Of a stretch of DNA of 64,000 nucleotides, positions 26,028 to 35,589 are shown piece by piece. Within the stretch, counting starts at the first letter, position 1; each line of letters starts with the position of its first letter. The stretch lies in the NCBI GenBank assembly GCA_022571985.1, contig JACZWU010000005.1:62001-126000 (forward strand). The letters run 5' to 3'. This stretch comes from Candidatus Zixiibacteriota bacterium (GTDB lineage: Bacteria; Zixibacteria; MSB-5A5; GN15; FEB-12). The notes under the pieces are model-generated. The model was not told the origin of the DNA and made no database searches. It saw only the letters and a list, made by a program, of their open reading frames with translations. The position numbers and the translations under genes are program-made.

Positions 26028-26849
26028 CTACCCCAGCAGCCGGTAGCTCTCAATCCTGTCCAGTCTGAAAGTTCGCTCGTCGCCGGCCAGTTCACAATAG
26101 GCGTTGATATAAAGCTTCGATTTCAGAGCATAAATCGCCTTTGGTCGCACCACTCTTACTGAAACTGCCTGTTCCGCACCGGCATAAGATATTTCCACTC
26201 TTAAATTGTTCTCCAAAGCCTGGGTTATTCCGGAAAACTTGGCAGGTAGCTGTACTTTCTCCAGCTGCCAGTCCGCTATCCGTATCGGTTTGAATTTCCT
26301 GGTCAATTCAGCTATGGTCGAAATATTAGAGAGTTTTTTTAAGGCCAGCTCAAATATCTTCTGCACTAATACAGCGTCATCAAGCGCCCTATGCTGCTGC
26401 TTCTGTGACAGCCCAAAATGCTGCGCCAGAGATAATAGAGAATATGATTGCACCTCGGTGAAGACTTTTCTTGAAATCGTGACTGTATCAAGCACTATGT
26501 TTTCAGGGCGTTTTTGGTCAATTCTATCAAGTTCGACCGCTAAAAAAGAAACATCAAACAGAGCATTGTGAGCCAAGAGAATTGTATCAGTTCCACAGAA
26601 CTCCAGAAAATCTGGCATCACTTCGCCAATTTTTCTCGCATCTGCTACCATTTCATCAGTGATGCCGTGCACGGCGATAACCTCTGAAGGCATTGGCCTC
26701 TCAGGATTGATCAGCGCTTGAAATGTTGATATTTTACCCCCGCCGAGATAAAATTTGACCGCCCCAATTTCTACCAATCGATTGGATGGCGCCCAAAGGC
26801 CGGTCGTTTCGGTATCAAATGCTACAAATTGCTGCTCTGATATTTTCAT
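26028..26849 (-). CDS. DnaQ-like 3'-5' exonuclease fused to a WYL domain
   Basis: 273 residues from ATG 26849; an in-frame TTG at 26873 is less likely. Residues about 1-165 are a DEDDh exonuclease: Exo I FDTETTGL, Exo II HNALFDVSF, Exo IIIepsilon HRALDDA. These enzymes trim 3' DNA or RNA ends (Pol III epsilon, RNase T, DinG-type partners). The last about 90 residues match a WYL domain (VEISY, RVVRPKAIYALKSKLYINAYCE, FRLDRIESYRL), a ligand-sensing fold that binds nucleic acids or nucleotides and is frequent in DNA-repair and defence regulators. The fusion suggests an exonuclease gated by a nucleic-acid signal. It is monocistronic. Confidence 0.85.
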   Translation of the reverse strand: MKISEQQFVAFDTETTGLWAPSNRLVEIGAVKFYLGGGKISTFQALINPERPMPSEVIAVHGITDEMVADARKIGEVMPDFLEFCGTDTILLAHNALFDVSFLAVELDRIDQKRPENIVLDTVTISRKVFTEVQSYSLLSLAQHFGLSQKQQHRALDDAVLVQKIFELALKKLSNISTIAELTRKFKPIRIADWQLEKVQLPAKFSGITQALENNLRVEISYAGAEQAVSVRVVRPKAIYALKSKLYINAYCELAGDERTFRLDRIESYRLLG

Positions 26850-26921
26850 CAGTGGAATATGAGCAGACAGCAAGGGATTGACAAACAGAATCTGCTGTGT
26901 TTCTTTTAAGCGGAGCTATAA

Positions 26922-27029
26922 ATGAAATCAGCAAAATATTATCTTATCCTGACCCCGGTCATCAAGACAGCCACAACTGTCATGACCCGCTATACTCCGG
27001 ATTCCGGCTCCGGCATGCAGGACGAATAG
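26922..27029 (+). CDS. Possible 35-residue protein upstream of the lyase gene
   Basis: ATG 26922 follows GCGGAGC at workable spacing and opens 35 codons ending at TAG 27029. The N-terminus is basic then hydrophobic (KSAKYYLILTPVIKTATTVMT) and the tail acidic (QDE). It may be a small protein or a leader peptide for the lyase 65 bases downstream; chance cannot be excluded. Confidence 0.3.
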   Translation: MKSAKYYLILTPVIKTATTVMTRYTPDSGSGMQDE

Positions 27030-27094
27030 CTGCCTGCTTAAAATTTTCGTATTTAATTCTATATTTTCAATAATCATAAATGGAGTCTTTTGCA

Positions 27095-28627
27095 ATGAAC
27101 ATAAATGAAGTTATCATAAACGGAGATTCGCTGACATTGGAGCAGATTGATGCTGTCTGTCGTCATAGAGCGACAGTCAAATTGTCCGACTCAGCTGTGG
27201 CAGCAGTCAAGGCCAACCGGGGCGTACTGGAAAGTCTGATAAAAGCTGATACTCCTATCTATGGCGTGACTACCGGCATCGGGGAGTTCGCCAAAATTAA
27301 TATCTCTCCTGAGCAGTGGGAAGAGCTTCAGAAACGAATTGTCTACTCTCACGCTGCTGCTGTCGGTGACCCGATCATAGAGCCGCAGGTACGTGTCGCC
27401 ATGCTGCTTCGCGTAAACACTCTTTCCAGCGGCTATTCGGCAGTAAGAATTGAACTTATTAATACTCTGGTAGAAATGCTGAACAAACAGGTCCATCCGG
27501 TAATCTATGAAAAAGGCTCGCTGGGAACATCGGGAGACTTATCACCACTGTCGATGATGGCCGAAGTTGTCATGGGGGAGGGGCGCGCCGACTATCACGG
27601 AAAACGTATGACTGGAGCTGAAGCTATGAAAGCGGCAGGCATAAGGCCCGTGGTGTTATCACTTAAAGAAGGACTTGGTCTGATAAACGGTACCGACGCT
27701 TTCAGCGGCGTGGGCGCCCTGGCTGTTTTTGACTCCATCAATCTGGCCAAGAATGCGCTCATAGCAATAGGCATGACTCTTGACACTGTTGGCTCCAATA
27801 TAGCGGGGTTGGATAAACGCGCTCACGCAATACGAAAACATCGCGGCCAGATAGTAACAGCCGAAAACCTGAGAACTCTACTCGAAAGTTCCCAAACTAT
27901 TCCAGCCAATAGAGGCAAAGTACAGGACGCTTACTCACTTCGCTGCGCACCTCAAATATTTGGTCCGTCGCTTGACGCCATTAAATATGCAGCTGATGTT
28001 CATCTGCGTGAAGTCAACGGCGTCTCTGACAACCCTCTGTTTTTCACAGACGATGGTGACTATGTCGCGGCCGGAAATTTCCACGGCCAGGCAGCGGCTA
28101 TGGCGCAGGATTTTCTGGCTATCGGAATTTCAGAAATTGCTTCGCTTTCAGAACGCCATACCAACCGGCTGCTCAACCCGACTTTATCGGGGCTGCCAGA
28201 TTTTCTGGTTGAAGGCAAGGGACTGAATTCCGGCCTGATGGTGGCGCAATACTCAGCAGCGGCGCTCGTATCAGAAAACAAAATCCTCTCTCATCCGGGT
28301 GTTGTTGATTCTATCTCTGTCTCGGCCGACCAGGAAGACCATGTCTGCATGGGTTCGATAACAGCCAGAAAACTTACGGAAATAGTCCGCAACACAGAAA
28401 TAGTAGTCGCCATACAGCTGATGTGCGCCGCCCAGGCGCTGGATTTCCGCCGTCCTGAAAAAGGAGGCAAAGGCACAGAGAGCGCTTATCCGGTCATTAG
28501 AAAAGTGGTCGAGCGGCTTATCGATGACCGGCCGCTTTATCCTGACATTGATAAAATTGTCGAAATCGTGCGCAATGGTTCGATCGTAGTAGAAGTCGAG
28601 AAGGCTGTTGGTGAACTAAAGTTATAG
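27095..28627 (+). CDS. hutH: Histidase-family (MIO) aromatic amino acid ammonia-lyase
   Basis: 510 residues from ATG 27095, which has GGAG 9 bases upstream; an ATG at 27080 overlaps that site. The fold is the MIO lyase family: YGVTTGIGEFA near residue 57, the cofactor triad in GSLGTSGDLSPLS (Thr145-Ser146-Gly147), LINGTDAFSG, QDAYSLRCAPQIFGP, SDNPL, and SADQEDHVCMGS. The last motif is histidase-like, favouring urocanate formation. The triad is TSG rather than ASG, a variant known in the aminomutase AdmH of Pantoea. No other hut gene is adjacent, so another amino-acid substrate remains possible. It converges with recN, overlapping by 6 bases. Confidence 0.82.
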   Translation: MNINEVIINGDSLTLEQIDAVCRHRATVKLSDSAVAAVKANRGVLESLIKADTPIYGVTTGIGEFAKINISPEQWEELQKRIVYSHAAAVGDPIIEPQVRVAMLLRVNTLSSGYSAVRIELINTLVEMLNKQVHPVIYEKGSLGTSGDLSPLSMMAEVVMGEGRADYHGKRMTGAEAMKAAGIRPVVLSLKEGLGLINGTDAFSGVGALAVFDSINLAKNALIAIGMTLDTVGSNIAGLDKRAHAIRKHRGQIVTAENLRTLLESSQTIPANRGKVQDAYSLRCAPQIFGPSLDAIKYAADVHLREVNGVSDNPLFFTDDGDYVAAGNFHGQAAAMAQDFLAIGISEIASLSERHTNRLLNPTLSGLPDFLVEGKGLNSGLMVAQYSAAALVSENKILSHPGVVDSISVSADQEDHVCMGSITARKLTEIVRNTEIVVAIQLMCAAQALDFRRPEKGGKGTESAYPVIRKVVERLIDDRPLYPDIDKIVEIVRNGSIVVEVEKAVGELKL

Positions 28628-30286
28628 CGACTTTGACGTTTGCGGTAAGGCCACCATGCGCTCCAGTTCAGCGGCAATGGCGGGTTTTTCCAGCTTATTG
28701 ACTGCGATGGTTGCTCTTCCGAAAGCAGAAGTCTTTTCAGCCAGGTAATGATGGTTGGCCAGTCTGGCTATCTGGTGCAGATGCGTGATGACCAGCACCT
28801 GGGCCTGCTGTGAAAGTTTCTTGAGTTTACTGCCGACTTCTGCCGCAGTCCGTCCGCCGATACCGGCATCAACTTCGTCAAAAACCATCAGAGCGTGACT
28901 GGTCTTGTTAGAGCTTTTGGCTGCGGATTTGAGGGCTAATAGAATTCTGGATATTTCCCCTCCCGAGGCACACTTGACCAGCGGCTTCAGCGGTTCCCCT
29001 TCGTTTGCTGAAAACATTATGCGGCCTTTTTCCAGTCCCTCAGGATATGCTTTCACCGCTCTGTCATCAACGACAATACCTTCGGGATCATCGGTATAGA
29101 CAAACTCGAATTCAAATTGTGGCTTATCAATGGCCAGTTCAGTAAGTTCTTTAATCACTAATTTTTCCAGATAGGCAGCTGTTTTCTTGCGCGTATCAGA
29201 AATTTTTAAGGCCTGTTCCCGGTACTCTTTTTGAAGTCTGTTACGCTCTGCCTCAAGTTTACTGGTCAGAACATTTATATCCGGCCGGTCGCCAAGTTTG
29301 CTGTTGATCACTTCCAGAGTCCCGACAATTGCTTTTTCCGAACCACCATATTTTTTCTTGAGCCGGTAAATTTCATCAAGCCTCAGATTTATATCTTCCA
29401 GCCGGGTGGGATCGTCTGCAATTGCCGAGCCATACTGTTCAATAGTCTGAGAAAGTTCCTGCAGCTGTATTACCGAGTCATTAAGCTGCTCGACTTTTTT
29501 GACAAGCTTCGAATCAACATCAGACATTCGCTGCAGCTCTTTCTGGACAATACCAAGCTGCTCTAAGGCAGAATTTTCCTGATCATCCAAAAGTGTTTTT
29601 ATGAGGGCGGCTGAGCGCAAAAGAGAGCGGGCAGAATCTAAAATTCTTCGTTCTTCGTTAAGATTTTCTTCTTCACCAACAGATATACTGGCCTTTTCAA
29701 TTTCACTTTTTTGAAACAGCAAGAGGTCTCTTTCGTGCGCCAGTTCTTCATGTTTGATCAGAGTTCTTCGCAGCTCTTCGGTGACTCTCTTCCAGTCATA
29801 GAATATCTCTGAAATAGTTTCCCGAAGAGGGGTGATGCCTCCGAAATCATCCAGGAAATCCAGATGGTTTTCTTCATTCATCAGCATCTGATTGGAGTGT
29901 TGTCCCATTATTTCTGCCAGTGGGGCGGTCACCTGTTCGAGATGATGAAGGGTCGAGCCTTTGCCGTTAATCAGAATTCTGGATGAAGAATCACGGGAGA
30001 TAATCCGCTCGATAGTAATTTTGTTGTCTTCTATCAAAATTTCGTGCTGTCGCTTGTATGAAGTCGGCATATTGGAGACATCAAAAACAGCAGTAACGCT
30101 ACCATAAACTTCATCATGACGGATATTATCCTTGTCCGCCCGTTCACCCAGAGCCAGAGAGAGGGCAGTTACAATAATAGATTTTCCGGCGCCGGTTTCT
30201 CCGGTAAGCACCGAAAGGCCGTTTCCAAAAACGATTTCGGTATAAGGAACCAGAGCGATATTTTCGATAATCAGTTTTTTAAGCAT
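28622..30286 (-). CDS. recN: DNA repair protein RecN
   Basis: 554 residues. SMC-like: N-terminal LIIENIALV and Walker A GETGAGKSI (about 30-38), long central coiled coil (about 150-370), C-terminal CASGGEISRILLALK signature and Walker B ALMVFDEVDAGIGG, then VLVITHLHQIA. RecN organises broken DNA ends during double-strand-break repair. The stop of dnaG overlaps its start (TAATG), so it is coupled to the replication operon. No SOS-type box was noticed by eye. Confidence 0.95.
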   Translation of the reverse strand: MLKKLIIENIALVPYTEIVFGNGLSVLTGETGAGKSIIVTALSLALGERADKDNIRHDEVYGSVTAVFDVSNMPTSYKRQHEILIEDNKITIERIISRDSSSRILINGKGSTLHHLEQVTAPLAEIMGQHSNQMLMNEENHLDFLDDFGGITPLRETISEIFYDWKRVTEELRRTLIKHEELAHERDLLLFQKSEIEKASISVGEEENLNEERRILDSARSLLRSAALIKTLLDDQENSALEQLGIVQKELQRMSDVDSKLVKKVEQLNDSVIQLQELSQTIEQYGSAIADDPTRLEDINLRLDEIYRLKKKYGGSEKAIVGTLEVINSKLGDRPDINVLTSKLEAERNRLQKEYREQALKISDTRKKTAAYLEKLVIKELTELAIDKPQFEFEFVYTDDPEGIVVDDRAVKAYPEGLEKGRIMFSANEGEPLKPLVKCASGGEISRILLALKSAAKSSNKTSHALMVFDEVDAGIGGRTAAEVGSKLKKLSQQAQVLVITHLHQIARLANHHYLAEKTSAFGRATIAVNKLEKPAIAAELERMVALPQTSKSL

Positions 30287-32025
30287 TATTTATAATCTAT
30301 ACCGTAGCTTTTCAACTCATCTAATATAGTATCGGCTTTTTCTCTGTCTCCCTTGGCCTCGGCCTCGGCTAATTGCAGCTGCAGCCGGTTTCTGACGACT
30401 ACTTTCTTATTTTCAATGATTATTCGGGCATGGGCGGCAGTTTCGCTCTCAATCTGGTCAGCTGGCCATTCCAAAGCCGCAATTCTGGCTATAAGTTGTT
30501 TTAGCTCTTCGTCTCCGGCTGCATCAATCAGGGCCCGAGCCTCAATATTCCCGACAACCCGGTACTGGTCAATCATAGCCGAATAAAGCCGCCCCAAAGC
30601 TTTGGAGTCAAAATCGTCCGGTGATATCTGCTCAAAAATTTCATCAGTTGAACCCGGAGAATGAAACAATAGTGAAAGAAGGCCGGATTCTACCGGGTTA
30701 AATTTCTGTTGAGTCGGGGAATTCTCCTGAGCACCGCTGCCGGTTGTTGGTGTCTGAATTTGAGTTTGAAATATCGCCTGATTTACGCCCATTTCGTCAG
30801 CGGCTTCATCAAAAAAGAGCGTTCGCCGGGTAGTGTCACCTATTTTATTACCGATCAGCCGAAATTCTTTTATCAGTTTCTCCCGGTCTATGATGCCTGA
30901 CTTGGTAACGTAAATATTTTTTAATCTGAATGGAATAAAACCCAGTGCTTCTTTTTTCAGATCTTCAATTTTATCAGCGCCATATTTGCTGGCCAGCGAG
31001 TCCGGGTCTTCGCCCTTGGGATAAGTTATAATTTTAACTTCCAGCCCGGCATCGTAGAGCACATCAACAGATTTAAGCGCTGCTTTTTCCCCGGCCGAGT
31101 CGGAGTCAAAGAATAAGTAAACTTCTTCTGCAAAGCGTCCCAAAAGCCGTGCCTGCTGCAGAGTGAAGGCTGTTCCCGAAGAAGCCACCACGTTTTTTAT
31201 TCCGGCCTGCCAGAGTGAAATCAGATCAAAGTAGCCCTCCACCACATAAGCAAAATTGCTTTTGCGGATATAATCTTTTGAATCACTTAAGCCGTACAAA
31301 ACATAGCCTTTTCGATAAAGCGGAGTCTCCGGAGAATTTATATATTTAGCCGGTTCATCTTTTTTGAGTGTCCTGCCCCCAAAGGCGATCGGTTTGCCGC
31401 TAAGATTATAAATGGGAATCATCAGCCGCTGGCGGAAACGGTCGTAGTGAGAATTTTTGCTTTGGTTATGTATAGCAAGTCCGGCTCTGACCATCTCGTC
31501 TTCTGATATATCTTTTCTCTTGGCATGTCTGAGCAGACCTTCCCATTCATCTCCAGCCAGACCTAACTTGAAAGTTTCGATAGATTCAGCAGATATTTTT
31601 CTTTTGCCCATTAAATAATCTTCTAAAACGATTTTAAATTTATCCTGCCGGAGAGTTTTCTGAAAATATTCAACTGCCACCTGATTGGCATAGCTGATGC
31701 GCTCTATTAAATCACGTTTGAAGTCGCTGCCTTTATCTTCTCTTATTATGATATTTGCTCTCTGGGCCAGTTCTTTGACAGCCTCCACAAATGACATCCG
31801 TTCATGCTCCATCAGAAATGAAAAGACATTGCCCCCTTTGCCGCAGCCAAAGCAGTGAAAAATTTGTTTGTCCTGCGAAACAGAAAAAGATGCCGTGCGC
31901 TCGGTATGAAAGGGGCAGAGGGCCAGATAGTTGCGGCCTCGTTTCTTGAGGCGGATATAGCCGCTTATCAGATCAGCAATATCAGTCGCCTGCCGAATCT
32001 GCTCTATCGTTTCCTGTGGAATCAT
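30286..32025 (-). CDS. dnaG: DNA primase
   Basis: 579 residues. The N-terminal CHC2 zinc finger is clear (CPFHTERTASFSVSQ, then HCFGCGKGGN near 40-65). The catalytic TOPRIM core follows: RFRQRLMIPIYN, GRTLKKDEPAKYINSPETPLYRKGYVLYG, VVEGYFDLISLWQAG and FDSDSAGEKAA. The C-terminal about 150 residues would be the helicase-binding domain, poorly conserved. It makes RNA primers for replication. It lies 6 bases after mutS2 and is coupled to recN by overlap, as part of an rpsU-dnaG type cluster. Confidence 0.95.
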   Translation of the reverse strand: MIPQETIEQIRQATDIADLISGYIRLKKRGRNYLALCPFHTERTASFSVSQDKQIFHCFGCGKGGNVFSFLMEHERMSFVEAVKELAQRANIIIREDKGSDFKRDLIERISYANQVAVEYFQKTLRQDKFKIVLEDYLMGKRKISAESIETFKLGLAGDEWEGLLRHAKRKDISEDEMVRAGLAIHNQSKNSHYDRFRQRLMIPIYNLSGKPIAFGGRTLKKDEPAKYINSPETPLYRKGYVLYGLSDSKDYIRKSNFAYVVEGYFDLISLWQAGIKNVVASSGTAFTLQQARLLGRFAEEVYLFFDSDSAGEKAALKSVDVLYDAGLEVKIITYPKGEDPDSLASKYGADKIEDLKKEALGFIPFRLKNIYVTKSGIIDREKLIKEFRLIGNKIGDTTRRTLFFDEAADEMGVNQAIFQTQIQTPTTGSGAQENSPTQQKFNPVESGLLSLLFHSPGSTDEIFEQISPDDFDSKALGRLYSAMIDQYRVVGNIEARALIDAAGDEELKQLIARIAALEWPADQIESETAAHARIIIENKKVVVRNRLQLQLAEAEAKGDREKADTILDELKSYGIDYK

Positions 32026-32031
32026 ATACTG

Positions 32032-34386
32032 CTAATCCTTAAGTTTTACCACCGTTACACCGGCGCCGCCTTCGTTCCAGTCTCCCAGCCGCATAGAATC
32101 TACTTCAGGATGTTTCATCAGGAAATCACTAAGTATACGTCTGAGAGTGCCGGTACCTTTGCCATGTATAACATAAATCCGTCCCAGCCCGGCCACAACA
32201 GCCTGGTCAAGATATTTATCAAGTTTTTCCAGAGCTTCCTCAACTGTCATGCCCCGCAGGTGAATTTCCGGAGCAACAGAGGTCTCGATTTTAGCAACTG
32301 ACTTAGCTCTGCTCGAAATTTTAGCCGGAGCTGCCTGGCTTTGGGACAGATTGCGAAGCTCAACTGTGGTGACAATATTACCGATTCTTACTTTGGCCTT
32401 GTCATTTCCCAGAAGCTGCTCTATCTCGCCGTCTTTATTAAACGATAATACATGCACCCTGTCGCCGGCTTTTAGTTCGGTCAATGATGGTTCTTTTCTC
32501 ATTTTGTCCAGACGCTTTTTGACCTCTTCCTGATTTTTTTTAATCTTATCATGAAATTCTTTGAGAGACTCTTTTGAAGCCTGACTTTTGCGAATTTCAG
32601 CTACTAATTTTTCGATATCTCTGCGGGTGGTTTCCAAAAAAGCTGCGGTTTCTGATAAGGCTTTCTCTTTTTCTTTGTCAGTCTCTTTTTTAAGCCTGGA
32701 TGTTTCGCTTTTGAATTCGCTCTCAAGCTCGCTGGCCTGCTCCAGGCGTTTGTTCAAGGCTATTTTGTCAAGCCGGACCTGGCCCAGTTCTGCCTCGAGC
32801 TCGCCAATCAGGGCAGTCAGAGACCTCTCGCCGGAGCCAATCAACCCTAAAGCTTTATCACAAATTTCCGGTGGCATGCCTAATCTTTTGGAAATCTCAA
32901 CCGCATAAGATGAACCGGGTAAACCCAGCTGCAGACGGTAAGTTGGCTCCAGCGTTTTTTTGTTAAACTCAAGCGAAGCGTTTTCGATTTCCGGGTGGTG
33001 CTGGGGCAGTGTTTTAAGCTGCGAGTAGTGGGTGGTGGCTATCAGCTTAGCGCCTGATTTTACCGCATACAAAATAATCGCTTCTGCCAGGGCGGCGCCT
33101 TCTTTGGGGTCGGTACCGGCGCCTATTTCGTCAAACAGATAAAGCGTATCAGTAGCAATATTGTCCAAACCGCGAATTATATTATTTATGTGCGATGAAA
33201 ATGTCGACAGCGACTGCTCAATTGACTGCTCATCACCAATATCTACAAAGATGTTTTTAAATATACCGACAGTAGATTTTTCCCCGGCAGAAATATGAAG
33301 TCCTGACTGCGACATCAAAAGCAGCAGCCCCACAGTTTTAAGTATTATCGTTTTGCCGCCGGTGTTCGGGCCGGTTACTAATATGGCCTGCCGCGAACTG
33401 TCAAGACTTATATCGGCCGGGATGACCTCTTCAATCTTTTCGAACTGCTCTATCAACAGCGGATGACGCGCGTTTACCAGTTCAAACTCGGCATCTTCGA
33501 CAACAGCAGGTTTAGCTCCTTTTATCTTGATTGAATAAGTCGCACAGGCGTGAATGCGGTCAATGGTTCCGACTATTTCGGCATTTTCAGTAAGCGGCAG
33601 ATTCCGTTCGGCAATCTCTTTAGTTAAGATTTTTAAGATGCGAATTATTTCAAGTCTTTCTTCCTGCTGCAAAAGAATGATGCGGTTATTTACCTCGACC
33701 GCTTCTTTCGGCTCGACATACAAAGTCGCCCCGCTCTGACTTCTGTCCTGCAAAATACCAATATCAGATCGATACATATTAGAGGGAATCGTAATTACAT
33801 AGCGGCCGTTGCGCTGGGTTATGACATCATCTTGGGCGCCGCTTTGTTTCTTGCTGCTGCTTAACATTTTATCCAGAAGTCGCTGGATCCCCCGCTTTTT
33901 GTCGATTAGTTCGTTTCTTATTTTTCTAAGATCTTTTGAAGCAGAATCTTTGATTTCACCGCTTTCATCAATTGTTTTGTTTATATCTTTAACCAGTTCA
34001 GGAAAAGCGCGAAGCCTGCTCAAGAAACTGTCTATTTGGGGGAAGTGTTCTCTCTCTTCTTTAGAAAAATTATGCAGGGCATCGACGCACAGTACAAAAG
34101 ATTTGAGCAGTAAGAATTCCGATGGCTCCAGGAAAATTTCCGGAACTGTCGATTTCTTGAGTATCTCGCGGGGGTCTTCAATCCGAACCAGGGGAAAGGG
34201 ATCGCCAAAATTGAGAATATCTTTCATCTGAGAAATTTCAGTCATCTTAAGTTCAATCTCTGTCTTATCAAAAAGCGGGCAGATTTTTAAGGCCTGCTTT
34301 TTGCCCAATGGAGTCAGAGATTTCCCGGCTATCAGGTTTAAGACTTTGCCGAATTCCAGAACATCTAAAGTGTGTTTATCTATCAT
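32032..34386 (-). CDS. mutS2: Endonuclease MutS2
   Basis: 784 residues. Lever/clamp region (about 1-300), then the ATPase with Walker A GPNTGGKT near 336, FVDIGDEQSIEQSLSTFSSHI, Walker B LYLFDEIGAGTDPKEGAALAEA and THYSQLK. A long coiled coil (about 505-620) precedes a KOW-like segment, and a C-terminal Smr nuclease domain follows with IHLRGMTVEEALEKL and VIHGKGTGTLR. MutS2 restrains recombination or rescues stalled ribosomes depending on the species. A terminator for the upstream gene lies just before its start. Confidence 0.95.
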   Translation of the reverse strand: MIDKHTLDVLEFGKVLNLIAGKSLTPLGKKQALKICPLFDKTEIELKMTEISQMKDILNFGDPFPLVRIEDPREILKKSTVPEIFLEPSEFLLLKSFVLCVDALHNFSKEEREHFPQIDSFLSRLRAFPELVKDINKTIDESGEIKDSASKDLRKIRNELIDKKRGIQRLLDKMLSSSKKQSGAQDDVITQRNGRYVITIPSNMYRSDIGILQDRSQSGATLYVEPKEAVEVNNRIILLQQEERLEIIRILKILTKEIAERNLPLTENAEIVGTIDRIHACATYSIKIKGAKPAVVEDAEFELVNARHPLLIEQFEKIEEVIPADISLDSSRQAILVTGPNTGGKTIILKTVGLLLLMSQSGLHISAGEKSTVGIFKNIFVDIGDEQSIEQSLSTFSSHINNIIRGLDNIATDTLYLFDEIGAGTDPKEGAALAEAIILYAVKSGAKLIATTHYSQLKTLPQHHPEIENASLEFNKKTLEPTYRLQLGLPGSSYAVEISKRLGMPPEICDKALGLIGSGERSLTALIGELEAELGQVRLDKIALNKRLEQASELESEFKSETSRLKKETDKEKEKALSETAAFLETTRRDIEKLVAEIRKSQASKESLKEFHDKIKKNQEEVKKRLDKMRKEPSLTELKAGDRVHVLSFNKDGEIEQLLGNDKAKVRIGNIVTTVELRNLSQSQAAPAKISSRAKSVAKIETSVAPEIHLRGMTVEEALEKLDKYLDQAVVAGLGRIYVIHGKGTGTLRRILSDFLMKHPEVDSMRLGDWNEGGAGVTVVKLKD

Positions 34387-34403
34387 AACAATTCATATAA
34401 GAA

Positions 34404-34425
34404 AAGCCGGCCAATCGGCCGGCTT
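34404..34425 (-). terminator. Rho-independent terminator after the CvpA-like gene
   Basis: AAGCCGGCC and GGCCGGCTT form a perfect 9-bp GC-rich stem with a 4-base loop; on the minus strand it is followed by TTCTTATATG after the stem's own TT. It lies 35 bases past the CvpA-like stop and 18 bases before the mutS2 start, so it may attenuate rather than block readthrough. Confidence 0.75.
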
Positions 34426-34459
34426 CAATATAACTTCTATAATTCAGTTTTAAAGTCCG

Positions 34460-35083
34460 TTAATACCTTTTGAAATCGCTGTTGAAGAATCTCTCCATCT
34501 GATACATTACTTGCTGGACCTGCTGGCGGTCTTCGCTCGGCTGTCCGCCGGGGCGTTCCATCAAAAGGGATTTTTCCATCTGAGCCATAAATTTTGGATT
34601 TTTGGGATGAATTTTGGCGGTGCTGTCATAAATCAGTGGAATGGTCTTGGCCACCGACGGACCCAGGAATGAATTTTCAAATGAGCTATAAAAGGCGTTG
34701 GGCATTGGCAGCATGAATACTAAAACAGTCAAAAATCCAATAGCTATCCAGCCGCGCAAAAACCCGATCAAAGCCCCGCCCATCTGGTCGGTTTTTCCTG
34801 AGCTTTTTATATCAGCAATTTTATAAAATGCCAGGCCAACTACTTTGAAAGCAACATAGCTTAACGCCAATAGCAGGATAAAAGAAATAAATGCCGAGAG
34901 CAGGGGAGTGAAGCCGGATTTATCATATACCCAGACAGCAAACCGGTCTAAGTAATTTACCGAAATTATGATTGCTACGAAAAAAACCAGAAAAGCCATC
35001 AACTCTCTGATTAAACCTTTCCTGGCGCCTACAATAACCGAGGTCAACAGCAAAATTATCAAAACTCCATCAATCCAGTTCAT
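34460..35083 (-). CDS. CvpA family membrane protein
   Basis: 207 residues, four membrane helices in the first 125 residues. The N-terminus NWIDGVLIILLLTSVIVGARKGLIRELMAF matches the CvpA signature (D-x(6-10)-G...RGxxRE). The GGALIGFLRGWIAIG helix is also typical. CvpA proteins are linked to colicin V export and envelope homeostasis. The last 70 residues are soluble and less conserved. It sits between yqeY and mutS2, a frequent arrangement. Confidence 0.88.
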   Translation of the reverse strand: MNWIDGVLIILLLTSVIVGARKGLIRELMAFLVFFVAIIISVNYLDRFAVWVYDKSGFTPLLSAFISFILLLALSYVAFKVVGLAFYKIADIKSSGKTDQMGGALIGFLRGWIAIGFLTVLVFMLPMPNAFYSSFENSFLGPSVAKTIPLIYDSTAKIHPKNPKFMAQMEKSLLMERPGGQPSEDRQQVQQVMYQMERFFNSDFKRY

Positions 35084-35136
35084 ATTAAACTCCTTTTGGC
35101 ATTCTACCCTTGTTGAGATTATAGAGTTTTTTTAGA

Positions 35137-35583
35137 TCATTTAGCAAGGAATTCTGTGGCTAATTTGCTGACCAATTTGCCGTCAGCCCGTCCCTTGATT
35201 TTGGGCATTACTATTTTCATTACCAGTCCCATCTGCTGCGGAGATTCGGCCCCGGATTCCTCGACTGCCAGCTTAACTATCCCTCTAAGCTCTTCTTCGC
35301 CAAGCTGTTCGGGGAGGTATTCGGAAATTATCTCCAGGGCTGCCTTTTCTTTAATGACCAGGTCTTCGCGGCCCCCTTTACCAAACTGCTCTATAGAATC
35401 TCTAATTTTTTTTGTATTAACAGAGAGAACATCCATGACTTCTTCATCAGTCAGTTCTTCACCTTTATCGATTATTTTGTATTTTATGTCAGATTTAAGG
35501 CCCCGAAGCACTACGACTTTTTCTTTGTCGCCGGACTTAAGGGCCTTTATCAATTCAGTTTCTAATTTTTCAATTATTGACAT
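35137..35583 (-). CDS. yqeY: GatB/YqeY domain protein
   Basis: 148 residues, soluble and helical. VVLRGLKSDIKYKIID near residue 25, LTDEEVMDVLS, EQFGKGGREDLVIKE, EYLPEQL, and the C-terminal PQQMGLVMKIVMPKIKGRADGKLVSKLATEFL match the YqeY family, related to the tail domain of the amidotransferase subunit GatB. Its exact role is unknown; tRNA binding is proposed. It follows rpsU by 6 bases, the usual order. Confidence 0.93.
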   Translation of the reverse strand: MSIIEKLETELIKALKSGDKEKVVVLRGLKSDIKYKIIDKGEELTDEEVMDVLSVNTKKIRDSIEQFGKGGREDLVIKEKAALEIISEYLPEQLGEEELRGIVKLAVEESGAESPQQMGLVMKIVMPKIKGRADGKLVSKLATEFLAK

Positions 35584-35589
35584 TACTGA

